Of a stretch of 64,000 nt of DNA, positions 18,570 to 27,383 are shown one piece after another. The notes beneath the pieces were generated by a model that was given only the letters and a program-made list of their open reading frames with translations, was not told the origin of the DNA and did not search any database. The DNA is from Pandoraea terrigena (GTDB lineage: Bacteria; Pseudomonadota; Gammaproteobacteria; Burkholderiales; Burkholderiaceae), in the NCBI RefSeq assembly GCF_902459705.1, contig NZ_CABPRU010000001.1:372001-436000 (forward strand), given 5' to 3'. The translations under genes and the position numbers were made by a program. Within the stretch, counting starts at the first letter, position 1. Each line of letters opens with the position of its first letter.

Positions 18570-19742
18570 GTGAAACGGTACGTCGAAGTCATTCTCAAGC
18601 TCTCTGAGCGTTGCAATATCGATTGCAAGTACTGCTACTTCTTCAATAAGGAAAACAAGGACTACGCGACGAATCCGCCTTTCATGTCGAGTCGGACGGC
18701 CCGCGCGTTTGTCGATTTCCTCCGATCATCGGCGCCTGACTTCAAGGCAACGACCTTCCAGATCGATCTTCACGGCGGAGAGCCTTTGATGATGAAGCGC
18801 GAGCGGTTCGAGGAGGTTGTCACGATACTGCAAGACGGCCTTCGCGAGGCGGCAGCCGTGCAATTCACGGTGCAAACCAATGCGCTACTTGTCGACGAAG
18901 CATGGATCGCCCTCCTGTCGCGCTTGAACATCTACGTCGGTGTCAGTATTGATGGCCCGAAGGTCTATCACGACGAGAATCGCGTGGACAAGAACGGTGC
19001 CGGCACCTACGACCGCACAGTGGAGAAGATTGCGTTGATAAGGGCGGCAGCCGAGGCAGGGCGAATTCCGGGGTTTGGTGCGATCTGCGTAATGAATCCG
19101 AAGTTCGACGCACGATTGGTGTACGACACGCTGACGCGCTCACTCGGCATCGAAAATCTCCAGTTCTTGCTGCCTGACGAGTCGCATGACTCGGCCAAGG
19201 TGGCGGATGTGGTGGCGCTGAAGCGGTTTTGCGAAACTCTCTTTCAGTGCTGGACCGAGGATGAGCGGGGGAACGTCCGTGTTCGTTCAATTGATCGAGT
19301 GCTCGACGCCATCATGGCTGGCGAGAAGCGCAAGTCGGAGATCTGGCGTGAAGTGAATGAAAGTGTCGTCTTCACATTGTCGAGCGGTGGTGATATCGGC
19401 CACGACGATACCTTGCGAAACGTGATTCCCGACATTTTTTACGCGCGCATGAATGTTGCGGATGTCACGTTTTCCGAGTTTCTTGCGTGGCACGCGACCG
19501 TCAGCGCACTGCTGGCACGTCGCTCGTCAGCCGCCCCATGTCGCTCGTGTTTGTGGCAAGAGGTCTGCGAAATTGCAACAAGAGCGGACACGCCGCTACA
19601 CCGGTGCAAAGACGGTGTAGCCGACCAGCACACCGTCTACTGCGAATGCCTCAAAGCGACCTATATCAAGGGTGCTGAATATCTGGCGTTGAGAGGCGTC
19701 CCCGTCAACGAAATTTCCCGGAATTTTGTGGAGATTCATTGA
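18570..19742 (+). CDS. Radical SAM/SPASM peptide maturase, candidate three-residue cyclophane synthase
   Basis: This 390-residue enzyme starts at a GTG with a strong AGGAGG 5 bases upstream. Cys15, Cys19 and Cys22 form the CxxxCxxC iron-sulfur motif (ERCNIDCKYCYFF), followed by FQIDLHGGEPLM, the GGEP motif that helps bind S-adenosylmethionine. The C terminus has a SPASM-like cysteine set: PCRSCLWQEVC, then HRC, then VYCECLKATY. The C-x2-C-x5-C, PLHR and VYC-x-x-LK pattern recalls GrrM, FxsB and XyeB maturases. Those enzymes join an aromatic ring to the beta-carbon of the residue two positions later. Substrate and chemistry here are inferred from this resemblance and from the peptide gene before it. 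The stop abuts the protease start. Confidence 0.88.
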   Translation: MKRYVEVILKLSERCNIDCKYCYFFNKENKDYATNPPFMSSRTARAFVDFLRSSAPDFKATTFQIDLHGGEPLMMKRERFEEVVTILQDGLREAAAVQFTVQTNALLVDEAWIALLSRLNIYVGVSIDGPKVYHDENRVDKNGAGTYDRTVEKIALIRAAAEAGRIPGFGAICVMNPKFDARLVYDTLTRSLGIENLQFLLPDESHDSAKVADVVALKRFCETLFQCWTEDERGNVRVRSIDRVLDAIMAGEKRKSEIWREVNESVVFTLSSGGDIGHDDTLRNVIPDIFYARMNVADVTFSEFLAWHATVSALLARRSSAAPCRSCLWQEVCEIATRADTPLHRCKDGVADQHTVYCECLKATYIKGAEYLALRGVPVNEISRNFVEIH

Positions 19743-20705
19743 ATGTCGGTCATGTGTTTCGTCGCTTCAGTTCGCCGCACGGCGCTTGTTGTGTTGGTGG
19801 CGTTTACCTCGTGGTTGGGTGCGTCGGCCTACGCCCAAAGTTGCAGCGCGCCTTGGCCCGCGATACGGCCGGTCTTCATTTCGCGCATTGACTACGGGGA
19901 TCCCGAAAAAAAGTCGGATCCCTACATCGCCGTGACGGTCAACGGCAAGCCGGCCAACTTGCTTTTGGATACCGGATCGAATGTGCATGTGCTTTGGGAT
20001 GCCCGGTTGATCGGAGAAGCCGGACATCAAATGGCAGGTGACGAAGAGGAAACGCTCGACGCGATTGCCTCATCCACAAAGGCGAAAATCACTTCAATGC
20101 CATTAGAAGACGCGACGGGTAACAGCAGTGTCCAACGGTTCTATCTGATTGGGGAGACGCCGTTGATGGCGGATGGATTTTCCGGCATCGTCAGCCCGCA
20201 GTTTCTCGCGAATGACAACGTGTCGGTGCTCAACTTTAAAGACGACTGCTTTTTCGTGAGTGAGCGGTTTTCTCCTGAAGCCGGTGGGCTGTACGAGACA
20301 CGGTCGGTGGGTACGATTCCGAATCCTCATCACGTCATGGCGATTCCACTTGATGTGCCGGACGGTCGCGTCCCCGTCGTTGTGGACTCGGGCGCGTATG
20401 GCACGACATTGTTGGGCAGCTTGATGCGTCGTGCCGCGCTTGGGCGGCAGCGGATCACCAATGTGGATTTGCTCGGTAATGTCGTTGGCAGCCAGCGGCA
20501 AACCCGATTGGTGGACATCACGGTCAACGGAAAATATGTCAGGCGACATCCCGTCATTCCCGTACCGACGATATCAGAGAAGGGCGTCGTGAGTTTTGGG
20601 GCGATAGGGATGGACCTGCTCGCCGGACGTGTCATTTTCCATGACGGGCGGCGAAATCGGTTTGTCTTTATCGAGGCCGATGCGTACCTCGATCAGGCCA
20701 GATGA
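19743..20705 (+). CDS. Secreted two-motif aspartyl protease of the peptide cluster
   Basis: The 320-residue protein begins with a clear signal peptide (RRTALVVLVAFTSWLGASAYA, cleavage near AYA-QS), so it should act in the periplasm or outside. Two aspartyl-protease motifs are present: LLLDTGSNVHVLWD with Asp76 and VVVDSGAYGTTLLG with Asp215. Having both in one chain suggests a two-lobed, pepsin-like fold or a fused retropepsin pair. The gene abuts the radical SAM gene and lies before the export genes. It may trim the exported peptide or its partner proteins; self-protection is another option. I do not recognise a named family member. Confidence 0.8.
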   Translation: MSVMCFVASVRRTALVVLVAFTSWLGASAYAQSCSAPWPAIRPVFISRIDYGDPEKKSDPYIAVTVNGKPANLLLDTGSNVHVLWDARLIGEAGHQMAGDEEETLDAIASSTKAKITSMPLEDATGNSSVQRFYLIGETPLMADGFSGIVSPQFLANDNVSVLNFKDDCFFVSERFSPEAGGLYETRSVGTIPNPHHVMAIPLDVPDGRVPVVVDSGAYGTTLLGSLMRRAALGRQRITNVDLLGNVVGSQRQTRLVDITVNGKYVRRHPVIPVPTISEKGVVSFGAIGMDLLAGRVIFHDGRRNRFVFIEADAYLDQAR

Positions 20706-20747
20706 TGTCGGCGCCAAATTCCGCGTCTCAGAGTGACGAACAACCAT

Positions 20748-21998
20748 ATGTTTCGAAATGAGGCATTAGCGGCGGGAAGCCCGAGATGGCTTGGGGATGT
20801 GCTTCTGACCCAATCGCTGCCGGTCAAGGTTGCTATAGGGGGTTCGATTGTATTGGCGAGCGCTGTGGTGGCGCTCCTCGCGTTTGGCACCTATTCCCAC
20901 AGGGTGACGGTCGTGGGGCGCCTTGTCCCGGCTTCCGGAATCGTGAAGGTCTATCCCGTGGAAAGCGGAACCGTTGTCTCGCGAATCGTTTCGGAGGGGC
21001 AGCGAGTCAGTCGTGACGACGTGTTGTACATCATATCGGCAGAGCGCAGACAGCGAACTGGGGCCGGGCTTCACGCGTCTGTTGCGGCGCAGATCACCGC
21101 CCGTCTGGCCTCGATAAAGGTGGATATCGACGAGATGAAGCGACTTCATCTACTGGCGCAGGACGAGCAGCGCTCAGCGATCGCGGCGCGTGCCGACGAG
21201 GTTGTCAAACTGGATGCGTTGATGCAGAACCAACGCGAGCGGGTTGCGCTTGCGAAGGTGAGCAAGGAGAGATACGAGCGCCTGCTTGCGCAGTCTTACG
21301 TTTCGGGCGAGCGGGCACAAGAGAAGCATGCGGAGTATCTGGAACATCGCGCGCGCCTCGGCACGTTGCAGCGGGAACGTGTGACGGCGGCGAGGGCGTT
21401 GACTGCCGACAGACAGAAGCTTGAGGCGATGCCGCTGGCGCAGAAAAGGGAGTTGACGAGAGGGCTTCGTGATCTTGCCACCGTCGAGCAGGAGCTCGCA
21501 GAGAGTGAAGGCAAGCGCGAGTTTGCGATCGTCTCTCCGGTGAGCGGCATTGCAACGGCTGTCGTTGCCGATGCGGGACAGAACGTCGGTGCGTCGGCGC
21601 CAGTCGTGTCGATCGTGCCCGTGGATGTGCCGCTCGAGGCGCATCTGTATGTGCGCAGCAACGCCGTGGGTTTCATTAGCGCCGGAGATCGCGTGCGTTT
21701 GCGTTACCGCGCGTTTGCTCATCAGAAGTTCGGCCACTTCCGGGGGACAGTTATCTCCGTGTCCGGCACCGCATTACCCCACACCGATATTGTTGATGTC
21801 GATCTTTACGAAGGACGGTTCGGGACGCGCGTACCGGTCTACCTCGTGAAGGTGAGTATTGCCGATTCGCAAACCGAGCAAGGGGAGGCACTGCCGCTTC
21901 GTGCCGGAATGGTCCTGGATGCGGACATCATGCGCGAGACCCGGAGGCTCTACGAGTGGGCAATTCATCCACTAAAGAGCATGGGTAGAAGCATTTGA
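20748..21998 (+). CDS. HlyD-family periplasmic adaptor (CvaA-like)
   Basis: This is the membrane-fusion subunit linking the ABC exporter to TolC in type I secretion. The ATG at 20748 gives 416 residues starting MFRNEALAAGSPRWLGDVLL, which resembles the N terminus of the colicin V adaptor CvaA. One membrane helix (VAIGGSIVLASAVVALLAFG) follows, then GRLVPASGIVKVYPVESGTV (lipoyl half), a coiled-coil hairpin rich in Glu, Arg and Ala (about residues 100-260), and the second lipoyl/beta-barrel part (SPVSGIATAVVADAGQNV). A GTG 15 bases upstream is an alternative start. It is 15 bases before the exporter start. Confidence 0.9.
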   Translation: MFRNEALAAGSPRWLGDVLLTQSLPVKVAIGGSIVLASAVVALLAFGTYSHRVTVVGRLVPASGIVKVYPVESGTVVSRIVSEGQRVSRDDVLYIISAERRQRTGAGLHASVAAQITARLASIKVDIDEMKRLHLLAQDEQRSAIAARADEVVKLDALMQNQRERVALAKVSKERYERLLAQSYVSGERAQEKHAEYLEHRARLGTLQRERVTAARALTADRQKLEAMPLAQKRELTRGLRDLATVEQELAESEGKREFAIVSPVSGIATAVVADAGQNVGASAPVVSIVPVDVPLEAHLYVRSNAVGFISAGDRVRLRYRAFAHQKFGHFRGTVISVSGTALPHTDIVDVDLYEGRFGTRVPVYLVKVSIADSQTEQGEALPLRAGMVLDADIMRETRRLYEWAIHPLKSMGRSI

Positions 21999-22013
21999 GC
22001 CTGGGAGATGCGT

Positions 22014-24167
22014 ATGGCGAAGTGGCGTGACTTTGATCTCTTTTCTCGCGAGCCGGTACCCACGATCCTTCAGGCCGAAGCCGCAGAGTGCGGTTTAGCG
22101 CGCCTGGCAATGATCGCAGGGCGGTACGGCCGATGTGTAGACCTGCAGTCGCTTCGCTCGCGATTCCCGGTTTCTCAGCGGGGCGCCACGCTCGCGAGCG
22201 TGGTCAGTATTGCGCGTTGTCTGCAGCTTGCGAGTCGCGCAGTGAGTCTGGAGCTTGATGCCCTGGGGAAGTTGAAGCTGCCCTGCATTTTGCACTGGAA
22301 TTTCGATCACTTTGTCGTGCTGGTTCGTGCCAACGCACGAGAGGCGGTCATTCACGATCCGGCCCAGGGGCGCAGGACCGTTGCGCTTTCCGAGGTCTCG
22401 AAATGTTTTACTGGCGTCGCGCTCGAACTGTGGCCAGGCATCGATTTCGTGGCGTGCGATGAAAGAAAAAGGATACGCATCGGACAATTGCTCGGCAACG
22501 TCACCGGTCTCACCACTTCAATGACGCAGCTTGTCTTGCTCGCCATGTCGCTGGAAGTCTTCGTTCTGGTATCGCCCTTCTACCTTCAGTGGGTGGTTGA
22601 CCATGCGCTGCTCAATGCGGACCGGGATCTCCTGATGACGCTCGCGATCGGGTTCTCATTAATGCTTGTTTGCCAGCATGCGACTGGGGCACTGCGCTCC
22701 TGGTCGCTAATGCGGCTCGGTGTCACGTGGAACCTGCAATGGCGATCCAATCTGTTCGCGCATATGGTACGACTGCCGGTGAGCTACTTTGTCAAGAGAC
22801 ACCTGGGAGATGTGCTGTCTCGCTTCGGTGCCATTGACGAGATCCAGAGAACACTGACGACGTCCTTTGTCGAGGCCGGGCTCGATGGGGTGATGGCTGG
22901 CCTGACGCTCATCCTGATATTTGTCTATAGCCCGGTGCTCGGCGTTGTCGTGCTGGCGTTCGTCGCGGCTTACGCGTTACTGCGACTGGTGCTACATCGC
23001 CCGATCTTTCGGGCAACCGAGGCGCATCTGGTTCAGGCCTCACGCCAGCAAAGTCATTTTTTGGAGACACTTCGAGGTATCAGGACCATCAAGCTTTTTT
23101 CGCGGGAAGATGAAAGGCAATTGCACTGGCTGACGCTTCTTGTGCAACAAGTCAATGCAGATATTCGCATTCAGAAGATGACACTCCTGAATCGCCATGC
23201 CAATGGCTTTCTCAGTGGCGTCGAGAACATCGTGGTGATCTGGATGGCGGCAGCGCTGGTTATTGGTGGCGAACTGACGGTCGGCGCGCTAATTGCCTTG
23301 CTTGCGTACAAAACGCAGTTTCAGACTAAGGTGACCTCTCTCATAGACAAGTTCGCCGAGTTCAAGATGTTGGGGGTGCAGGCTGCCCGCCTTGCCGATA
23401 TCGCGTTGCATGCGCCTGAAACCTCGGGAGACGCCGTTACGAGCGATGCGCCGCTTGCCGATGCAAGTATCGACGTTGCGACGCTGAGCTTTCGCCACAG
23501 CGAGCACGAACCGTTCATTCTGGAAAACATTTCCTTCTCGGTAGCGGCAGGGGAGTCGGTGGCCATTGTTGGCGCATCGGGAAGCGGTAAGTCGACGTTG
23601 ATGTATTTGATGCTCGGCATTCTCGTACCGTGCGCCGGCACGATTTCGTTGGGAGGGATGGCGCTGCATACGATGGGCGTGCACAGGCTTCGTCAGGCAG
23701 TGGGTGCCGTCATGCAGGAAGACACCCTATTCGCGGGCTCGCTGGTAGACAACATTTGCCTGTTCGACACCAAGGCCGACGCCGGATGGGTTCGCGAATG
23801 TGCTCGCGTGGCGTGTGTCGCCGACGATATCGAAGCAATGCCCATGGGATACAACACACTGGTCGGCGATATGGGAGGTGTGCTCTCCGGTGGGCAGAAG
23901 CAACGTATTCTGCTTGCGCGCGCACTATATAAACGCCCGTCTATTCTTTTGTTGGACGAGGCGACAAGCCACCTGGACGTGGAGAACGAACGACGCGTGA
24001 ATACGGCGATCGGGTCGCTTCGCATGACGCGTGTGGTCATTGCCCATCGGCCTCAAACCATTGCCAGCGTGGACAGGGTCATCGAGATTCGTGGAGGGAC
24101 CATCGCATCTGACCGCCGTCAATCGCTTGGCCCGTCGTGTGTAGCTGGCGTGCGGATCGATTCATGA
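22014..24167 (+). CDS. Peptidase-containing ABC exporter (C39 domain)
   Basis: This transporter both cuts double-glycine leaders and exports the peptide. The ATG at 22014 has GGGAG 6 bases upstream and gives 717 residues. The N-terminal C39 domain is intact: oxyanion Gln20, nucleophile Cys26 in QAEAAECGLA, His99 in LHWNFDHFVVL and Asp115 in IHDPAQG. A six-helix membrane domain follows (about 150-430), then the ATPase with Walker A VGASGSGKSTLM, signature LSGGQKQRILLARAL and Walker B ILLLDEATSHLD. All catalytic residues are present, which supports the ELERISGA site in the 52-residue peptide as its substrate. Its stop overlaps a potential tolC-type start. Confidence 0.94.
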   Translation: MAKWRDFDLFSREPVPTILQAEAAECGLARLAMIAGRYGRCVDLQSLRSRFPVSQRGATLASVVSIARCLQLASRAVSLELDALGKLKLPCILHWNFDHFVVLVRANAREAVIHDPAQGRRTVALSEVSKCFTGVALELWPGIDFVACDERKRIRIGQLLGNVTGLTTSMTQLVLLAMSLEVFVLVSPFYLQWVVDHALLNADRDLLMTLAIGFSLMLVCQHATGALRSWSLMRLGVTWNLQWRSNLFAHMVRLPVSYFVKRHLGDVLSRFGAIDEIQRTLTTSFVEAGLDGVMAGLTLILIFVYSPVLGVVVLAFVAAYALLRLVLHRPIFRATEAHLVQASRQQSHFLETLRGIRTIKLFSREDERQLHWLTLLVQQVNADIRIQKMTLLNRHANGFLSGVENIVVIWMAAALVIGGELTVGALIALLAYKTQFQTKVTSLIDKFAEFKMLGVQAARLADIALHAPETSGDAVTSDAPLADASIDVATLSFRHSEHEPFILENISFSVAAGESVAIVGASGSGKSTLMYLMLGILVPCAGTISLGGMALHTMGVHRLRQAVGAVMQEDTLFAGSLVDNICLFDTKADAGWVRECARVACVADDIEAMPMGYNTLVGDMGGVLSGGQKQRILLARALYKRPSILLLDEATSHLDVENERRVNTAIGSLRMTRVVIAHRPQTIASVDRVIEIRGGTIASDRRQSLGPSCVAGVRIDS

Positions 24168-24184
24168 TTTTCGGCGGAAAGCGC

Positions 24185-25663
24185 ATGATCCGCACTGTGG
24201 AATGGATGGTGGCGAGCCTTCTTTGTGTTGCCGCAAGCCTATCCGTTCATGCGAGCTGCCTTCCGACGACTAAGGCTTTCGAGGCGTCGGCCGCGAGCAT
24301 CGCGCTGACGCTCGACGATGCCGTACGCCAGGCGTTGGCGTTCGACCCCCGCGTCAGCCAATCGTGGGCGGAGGTTTCCGCCCGCGCGGCGGGCATCGAC
24401 GTCGCGCGGGCCGCATATTTGCCATCGGCACACGCGGGGGGGCAGGTCTCGCGAGTCAACGACTTATCGGATATCGATGGGTTTGGCGGTAAAGCCGATG
24501 CCGTTCGGAGTACCGGCCACTGGCGAGCCAACATCAGTTGGCTGCTGCTCGATTTTGGTTCTCGCAGCGCGCGTCTCGAACAGGCGCGAAGCCGATTGGC
24601 CGTCGCGACCGCACTACAGGACGTTCGGCTTCAGCAGGTAATTTTTGATGTCGCCCGCGCCTACTACGCAGCCGTCGAGGCGCAGTCGCAACTTGTGACG
24701 GCGTCGAGGGGCGAAAGTGTGGCGATGCGAAGTGCTATGGCGGCGTGCGCACGATTCGAGGCCGGTGTCGGTGCATTGGCCGATGTGCTGCGCGCCCGTA
24801 CCGCGTACGCTCGGCACGCGCTCGTCAGATTGAACGCGAGGGCAAAGGTCGTCGAGCGAAGCGGTGCGCTGGCCGCGTTGATCGGCATCGATATGGACAC
24901 TGTGTTCGCGTTGGCGCGCGAGGAATTCGATGGCGCATATCCCCCTGATCCGTTGCCGCCGGTAGAGGATCTAATGGCCGAACTCCGGCAACACCATCCT
25001 GCATTACGAGAGGCGTATGCAGAAATACGCGCGGAAGCGTCCGGGCGGGAGGCCATCCAGCATGCCTGGGGGCCATCGGTGACATTGGTTGGCAGCGTAA
25101 ATCAGGAAATCGGCTCCGGTTCGTTTGCCGTTGAACGGGCCGGATCAAGTGCCCGCATCGGGATTCAGATCAGTATCCCGCTCTACGACGGTGGGCTTAG
25201 AAAACGCCGCGCGCGCGAAGCTGATGCCATGGTCGACCTGGTTCGAGCGAAAACGCGGGCTACCGAGCGAAATCTCTATTCGCGCATATGGCAAACCCAT
25301 CGTGAGATGCGCGCCTTATCGTTGAGCCGTGCCTTTGAAATTCGTTTGTACGATGACGCGAAGCAATCCTACGAGATCGCACGTGGGCGGTATCAGGAGG
25401 GCATCGGGAATATCGAAGAATTGATGAGTGCGCAGAATGTTTTGGCCGATGCGGAGCGTGCCATGACCGTGTCTCGGTCGCGCTGGCATCTGGCAAAGCT
25501 GACGTTGGCGGCGAGCCTCGGTCAGTTGGGCGTCGACGGCAAACCGGCATTTGCGTCGCCGACATCGCGCCGGCCATTGCTTGGGATCATGCAGCCAACT
25601 TCCCCGCCGCCGCCCGATCGAGAAAGCGGAACAGCCGCGCGTCATCCGAATACGCAACGTTGA
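24185..25663 (+). CDS. TolC-family outer-membrane efflux protein
   Basis: This is the outer-membrane channel of the type I secretion system. The ATG at 24185 has GGCGGAAAG just upstream and starts a signal peptide (MIRTVEWMVASLLCVAASLSVHA); the ATG at 24164, which overlaps the exporter stop, is an alternative. Two TolC-type repeats are visible, the first with LDDAVRQALAFDPRVSQSWAE and the second with LMAELRQHHPALREAYAEI, and both carry long helical stretches. The C terminus is Pro-rich (TSPPPPDRESG) and its last 77 bases overlap the convergent MocR gene, so the tail may be young or misread. It completes the export line. Confidence 0.9.
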   Translation: MIRTVEWMVASLLCVAASLSVHASCLPTTKAFEASAASIALTLDDAVRQALAFDPRVSQSWAEVSARAAGIDVARAAYLPSAHAGGQVSRVNDLSDIDGFGGKADAVRSTGHWRANISWLLLDFGSRSARLEQARSRLAVATALQDVRLQQVIFDVARAYYAAVEAQSQLVTASRGESVAMRSAMAACARFEAGVGALADVLRARTAYARHALVRLNARAKVVERSGALAALIGIDMDTVFALAREEFDGAYPPDPLPPVEDLMAELRQHHPALREAYAEIRAEASGREAIQHAWGPSVTLVGSVNQEIGSGSFAVERAGSSARIGIQISIPLYDGGLRKRRAREADAMVDLVRAKTRATERNLYSRIWQTHREMRALSLSRAFEIRLYDDAKQSYEIARGRYQEGIGNIEELMSAQNVLADAERAMTVSRSRWHLAKLTLAASLGQLGVDGKPAFASPTSRRPLLGIMQPTSPPPPDRESGTAARHPNTQR

Positions 25664-27035
25664 AGCGGAACCAGTGGCAGGGCTCGTTGTGCGCGAGAAA
25701 GAACTCGCCCGGCGCCAACATGATGCTCTCGAGCAGCGCGGCTTCAGCCAGTTCGCGCGCCGGTCGCGACGTCTGCGGCAAGCTGCCGCAGACGAACATC
25801 CCCCCCTCCGGCTGGGCCAGCAGCGTCACCCCGTGCGACTGCAACTGCGTGATGAGACGCGCGCGCGAACGCGTCAGCCGGTCCGACAGGCGTTCGATGT
25901 GCTTGCGGTGACGCCCCTCGGTGAGAATCGCATGCACGATGCGCTCGTTGATTTCCGAGGACGTGAGTCCAGCCACCATCTTGCTGCGCGCAATTTCATG
26001 CGCGAGATCGCGCGAACACGCCAGATAGCCCACGCGGACCGACGGCGAAATCGTCTTCGAAAAACTCGACACGTAGATCACGCGCGACAAACCGTCCATC
26101 GCCGCCAATGACGGCGTGCCCGCAGGCGCCAGCTCGCGGTAGATGTCGTCTTCGACAATCCAGAAACCGTGCTGCTCGGCGCACTGCAGGATGCGATGGG
26201 CCGTCGCCGGCGTGAGCGACGTCCCCAACGGGTTCTGCAACGCCGGATTCACGAACAGCGCGCGCGGACGGTGCGTCTGTGCCGCTTGCTCCAATGCGGC
26301 GAGATCGAGACCCGCCTCCGTGCGCGGAATGCCGACGACGTTCAGACCCGCCAGACGCAACACCGCCAGCAGATTGCAGTACGCCGGTGCCTCGACCAAT
26401 ACCGTATCGCCCGGCTTGAGCAGCGTGCGAACGACCAGATCGAGCGCCTGCGTCGCGCCATGCGTGAGCACGATGTGTTCGGGCGGCGCGTCGATGGACA
26501 ACTCGCCCAGACGCCGCGCCAGCCACTGGCGCAGCGGCCCATAGCCTCGCGGATGTCCGTAGTGCGCGAAATGTGCGCCCGGTCCTTTCGAGAGCGAGCG
26601 TAGCGCGCCATGCAGCCCGTCTTCGTCGAGCCAACTGTCAGGCAGCCACCCGCAGCCGCTCTTCACGGCGATTGCGTCATCCGCGAAGATTTCCGAGAGC
26701 AGCCACGCGTTGGTGACTTCGCTGGCCGTGGTGCTCACGGCCAGCGAGCCGCCGGGACTGGCCAACCCCGTGTCTCGCGCGTCGGCCACGCCGGCGACAA
26801 AGAAGCCCGCGCCGCGCCGGGCCACGAGCGTGCCGCGCGCGACGAGCCGGTCATACGCCTCCACCACCGTGAACGTGCTGATGCCATGCGCCTTCGCCAA
26901 CGACCGGATCGACGGCATACGCGTGCCTGCGTGCAGCGTTTGCCGCTGTAGCGCTCGCTCGACCTCCCGCACGATCTGGTCGACGAGGGCTTCCGGTTGA
27001 GCGCGGTTCAGGGAGAAAGCAAGCGGTTGGACCAT
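25587..27035 (-). CDS. MocR-type regulator (GntR HTH fused to aminotransferase-like domain)
   Basis: The 482-residue protein has an N-terminal GntR winged helix (LRGTRMPSIRSLAKAHGIST-like segment with FTVVEAYDRLVARG) and a class I aminotransferase-like domain from about residue 110. The PLP lysine lies in VSSFSKTISPSVRVGYL. Such regulators sense PLP adducts of amines. It is transcribed divergently from the beta-alanine aminotransferase gene, so it most likely controls that operon and senses beta-alanine or a related amine. Its 3' end overlaps the convergent tolC-type gene by 77 bases. Confidence 0.92.
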   Translation of the reverse strand: MVQPLAFSLNRAQPEALVDQIVREVERALQRQTLHAGTRMPSIRSLAKAHGISTFTVVEAYDRLVARGTLVARRGAGFFVAGVADARDTGLASPGGSLAVSTTASEVTNAWLLSEIFADDAIAVKSGCGWLPDSWLDEDGLHGALRSLSKGPGAHFAHYGHPRGYGPLRQWLARRLGELSIDAPPEHIVLTHGATQALDLVVRTLLKPGDTVLVEAPAYCNLLAVLRLAGLNVVGIPRTEAGLDLAALEQAAQTHRPRALFVNPALQNPLGTSLTPATAHRILQCAEQHGFWIVEDDIYRELAPAGTPSLAAMDGLSRVIYVSSFSKTISPSVRVGYLACSRDLAHEIARSKMVAGLTSSEINERIVHAILTEGRHRKHIERLSDRLTRSRARLITQLQSHGVTLLAQPEGGMFVCGSLPQTSRPARELAEAALLESIMLAPGEFFLAHNEPCHWFRFNVAYSDDARLFRFLDRAAAGKLAA

Positions 27036-27226
27036 GGTGTCGGGGCGGCGGTATTCGCCAGCGTGGTGAGGGTGTCGATGTCGCCAATGGCGCCTGAGCG
27101 GGCGTACAGAGGGGATCGGACAGTGAAGGGCAGCACAAGGCCAGCCCTCGACAGATCCCGCTCACCATCCTTCCTACGAGGGGAAGGACGGCAACGCGCC
27201 CATCGCATCGGCTGTTGCCAATACAG

Positions 27227-27288
27227 TTGAGGTGATTGACCGATACAGAATATACATTTTCCGAGTAACTGTACATGTCTGTATCGGT
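27227..27288 (+). promoter_or_regulatory. Promoter and operator between MocR gene and aminotransferase gene
   Basis: A perfect 10-bp inverted repeat, ACCGATACAG (27239-27248) and CTGTATCGGT (27279-27288), brackets the -10 region of a plausible sigma-70 promoter reading toward the aminotransferase: TTGAGG (27227-27232), 18 bases, TATACA (27251-27256). A third ATACAG at 27221-27226 repeats the half-site. This arrangement fits binding by the divergent MocR regulator. Confidence 0.7.
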
Positions 27289-27383
27289 TGGCCTCTCGTA
27301 GGATCGATCCCATCCACCCGTGGCGCGCCATCGTGCCGGTCACGGAACCTCCTGATCGAGCCTTGCCCTGGGGAGTCCCCGCG

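Noticed and set aside
20705-20761. 18-codon frame MSAPNSASQSDEQPYVSK overlapping the protease stop
   Set aside because: Considered as a second precursor, but it has no leader motif or ribosome site and overlaps the adaptor start; at most a coupling peptide.
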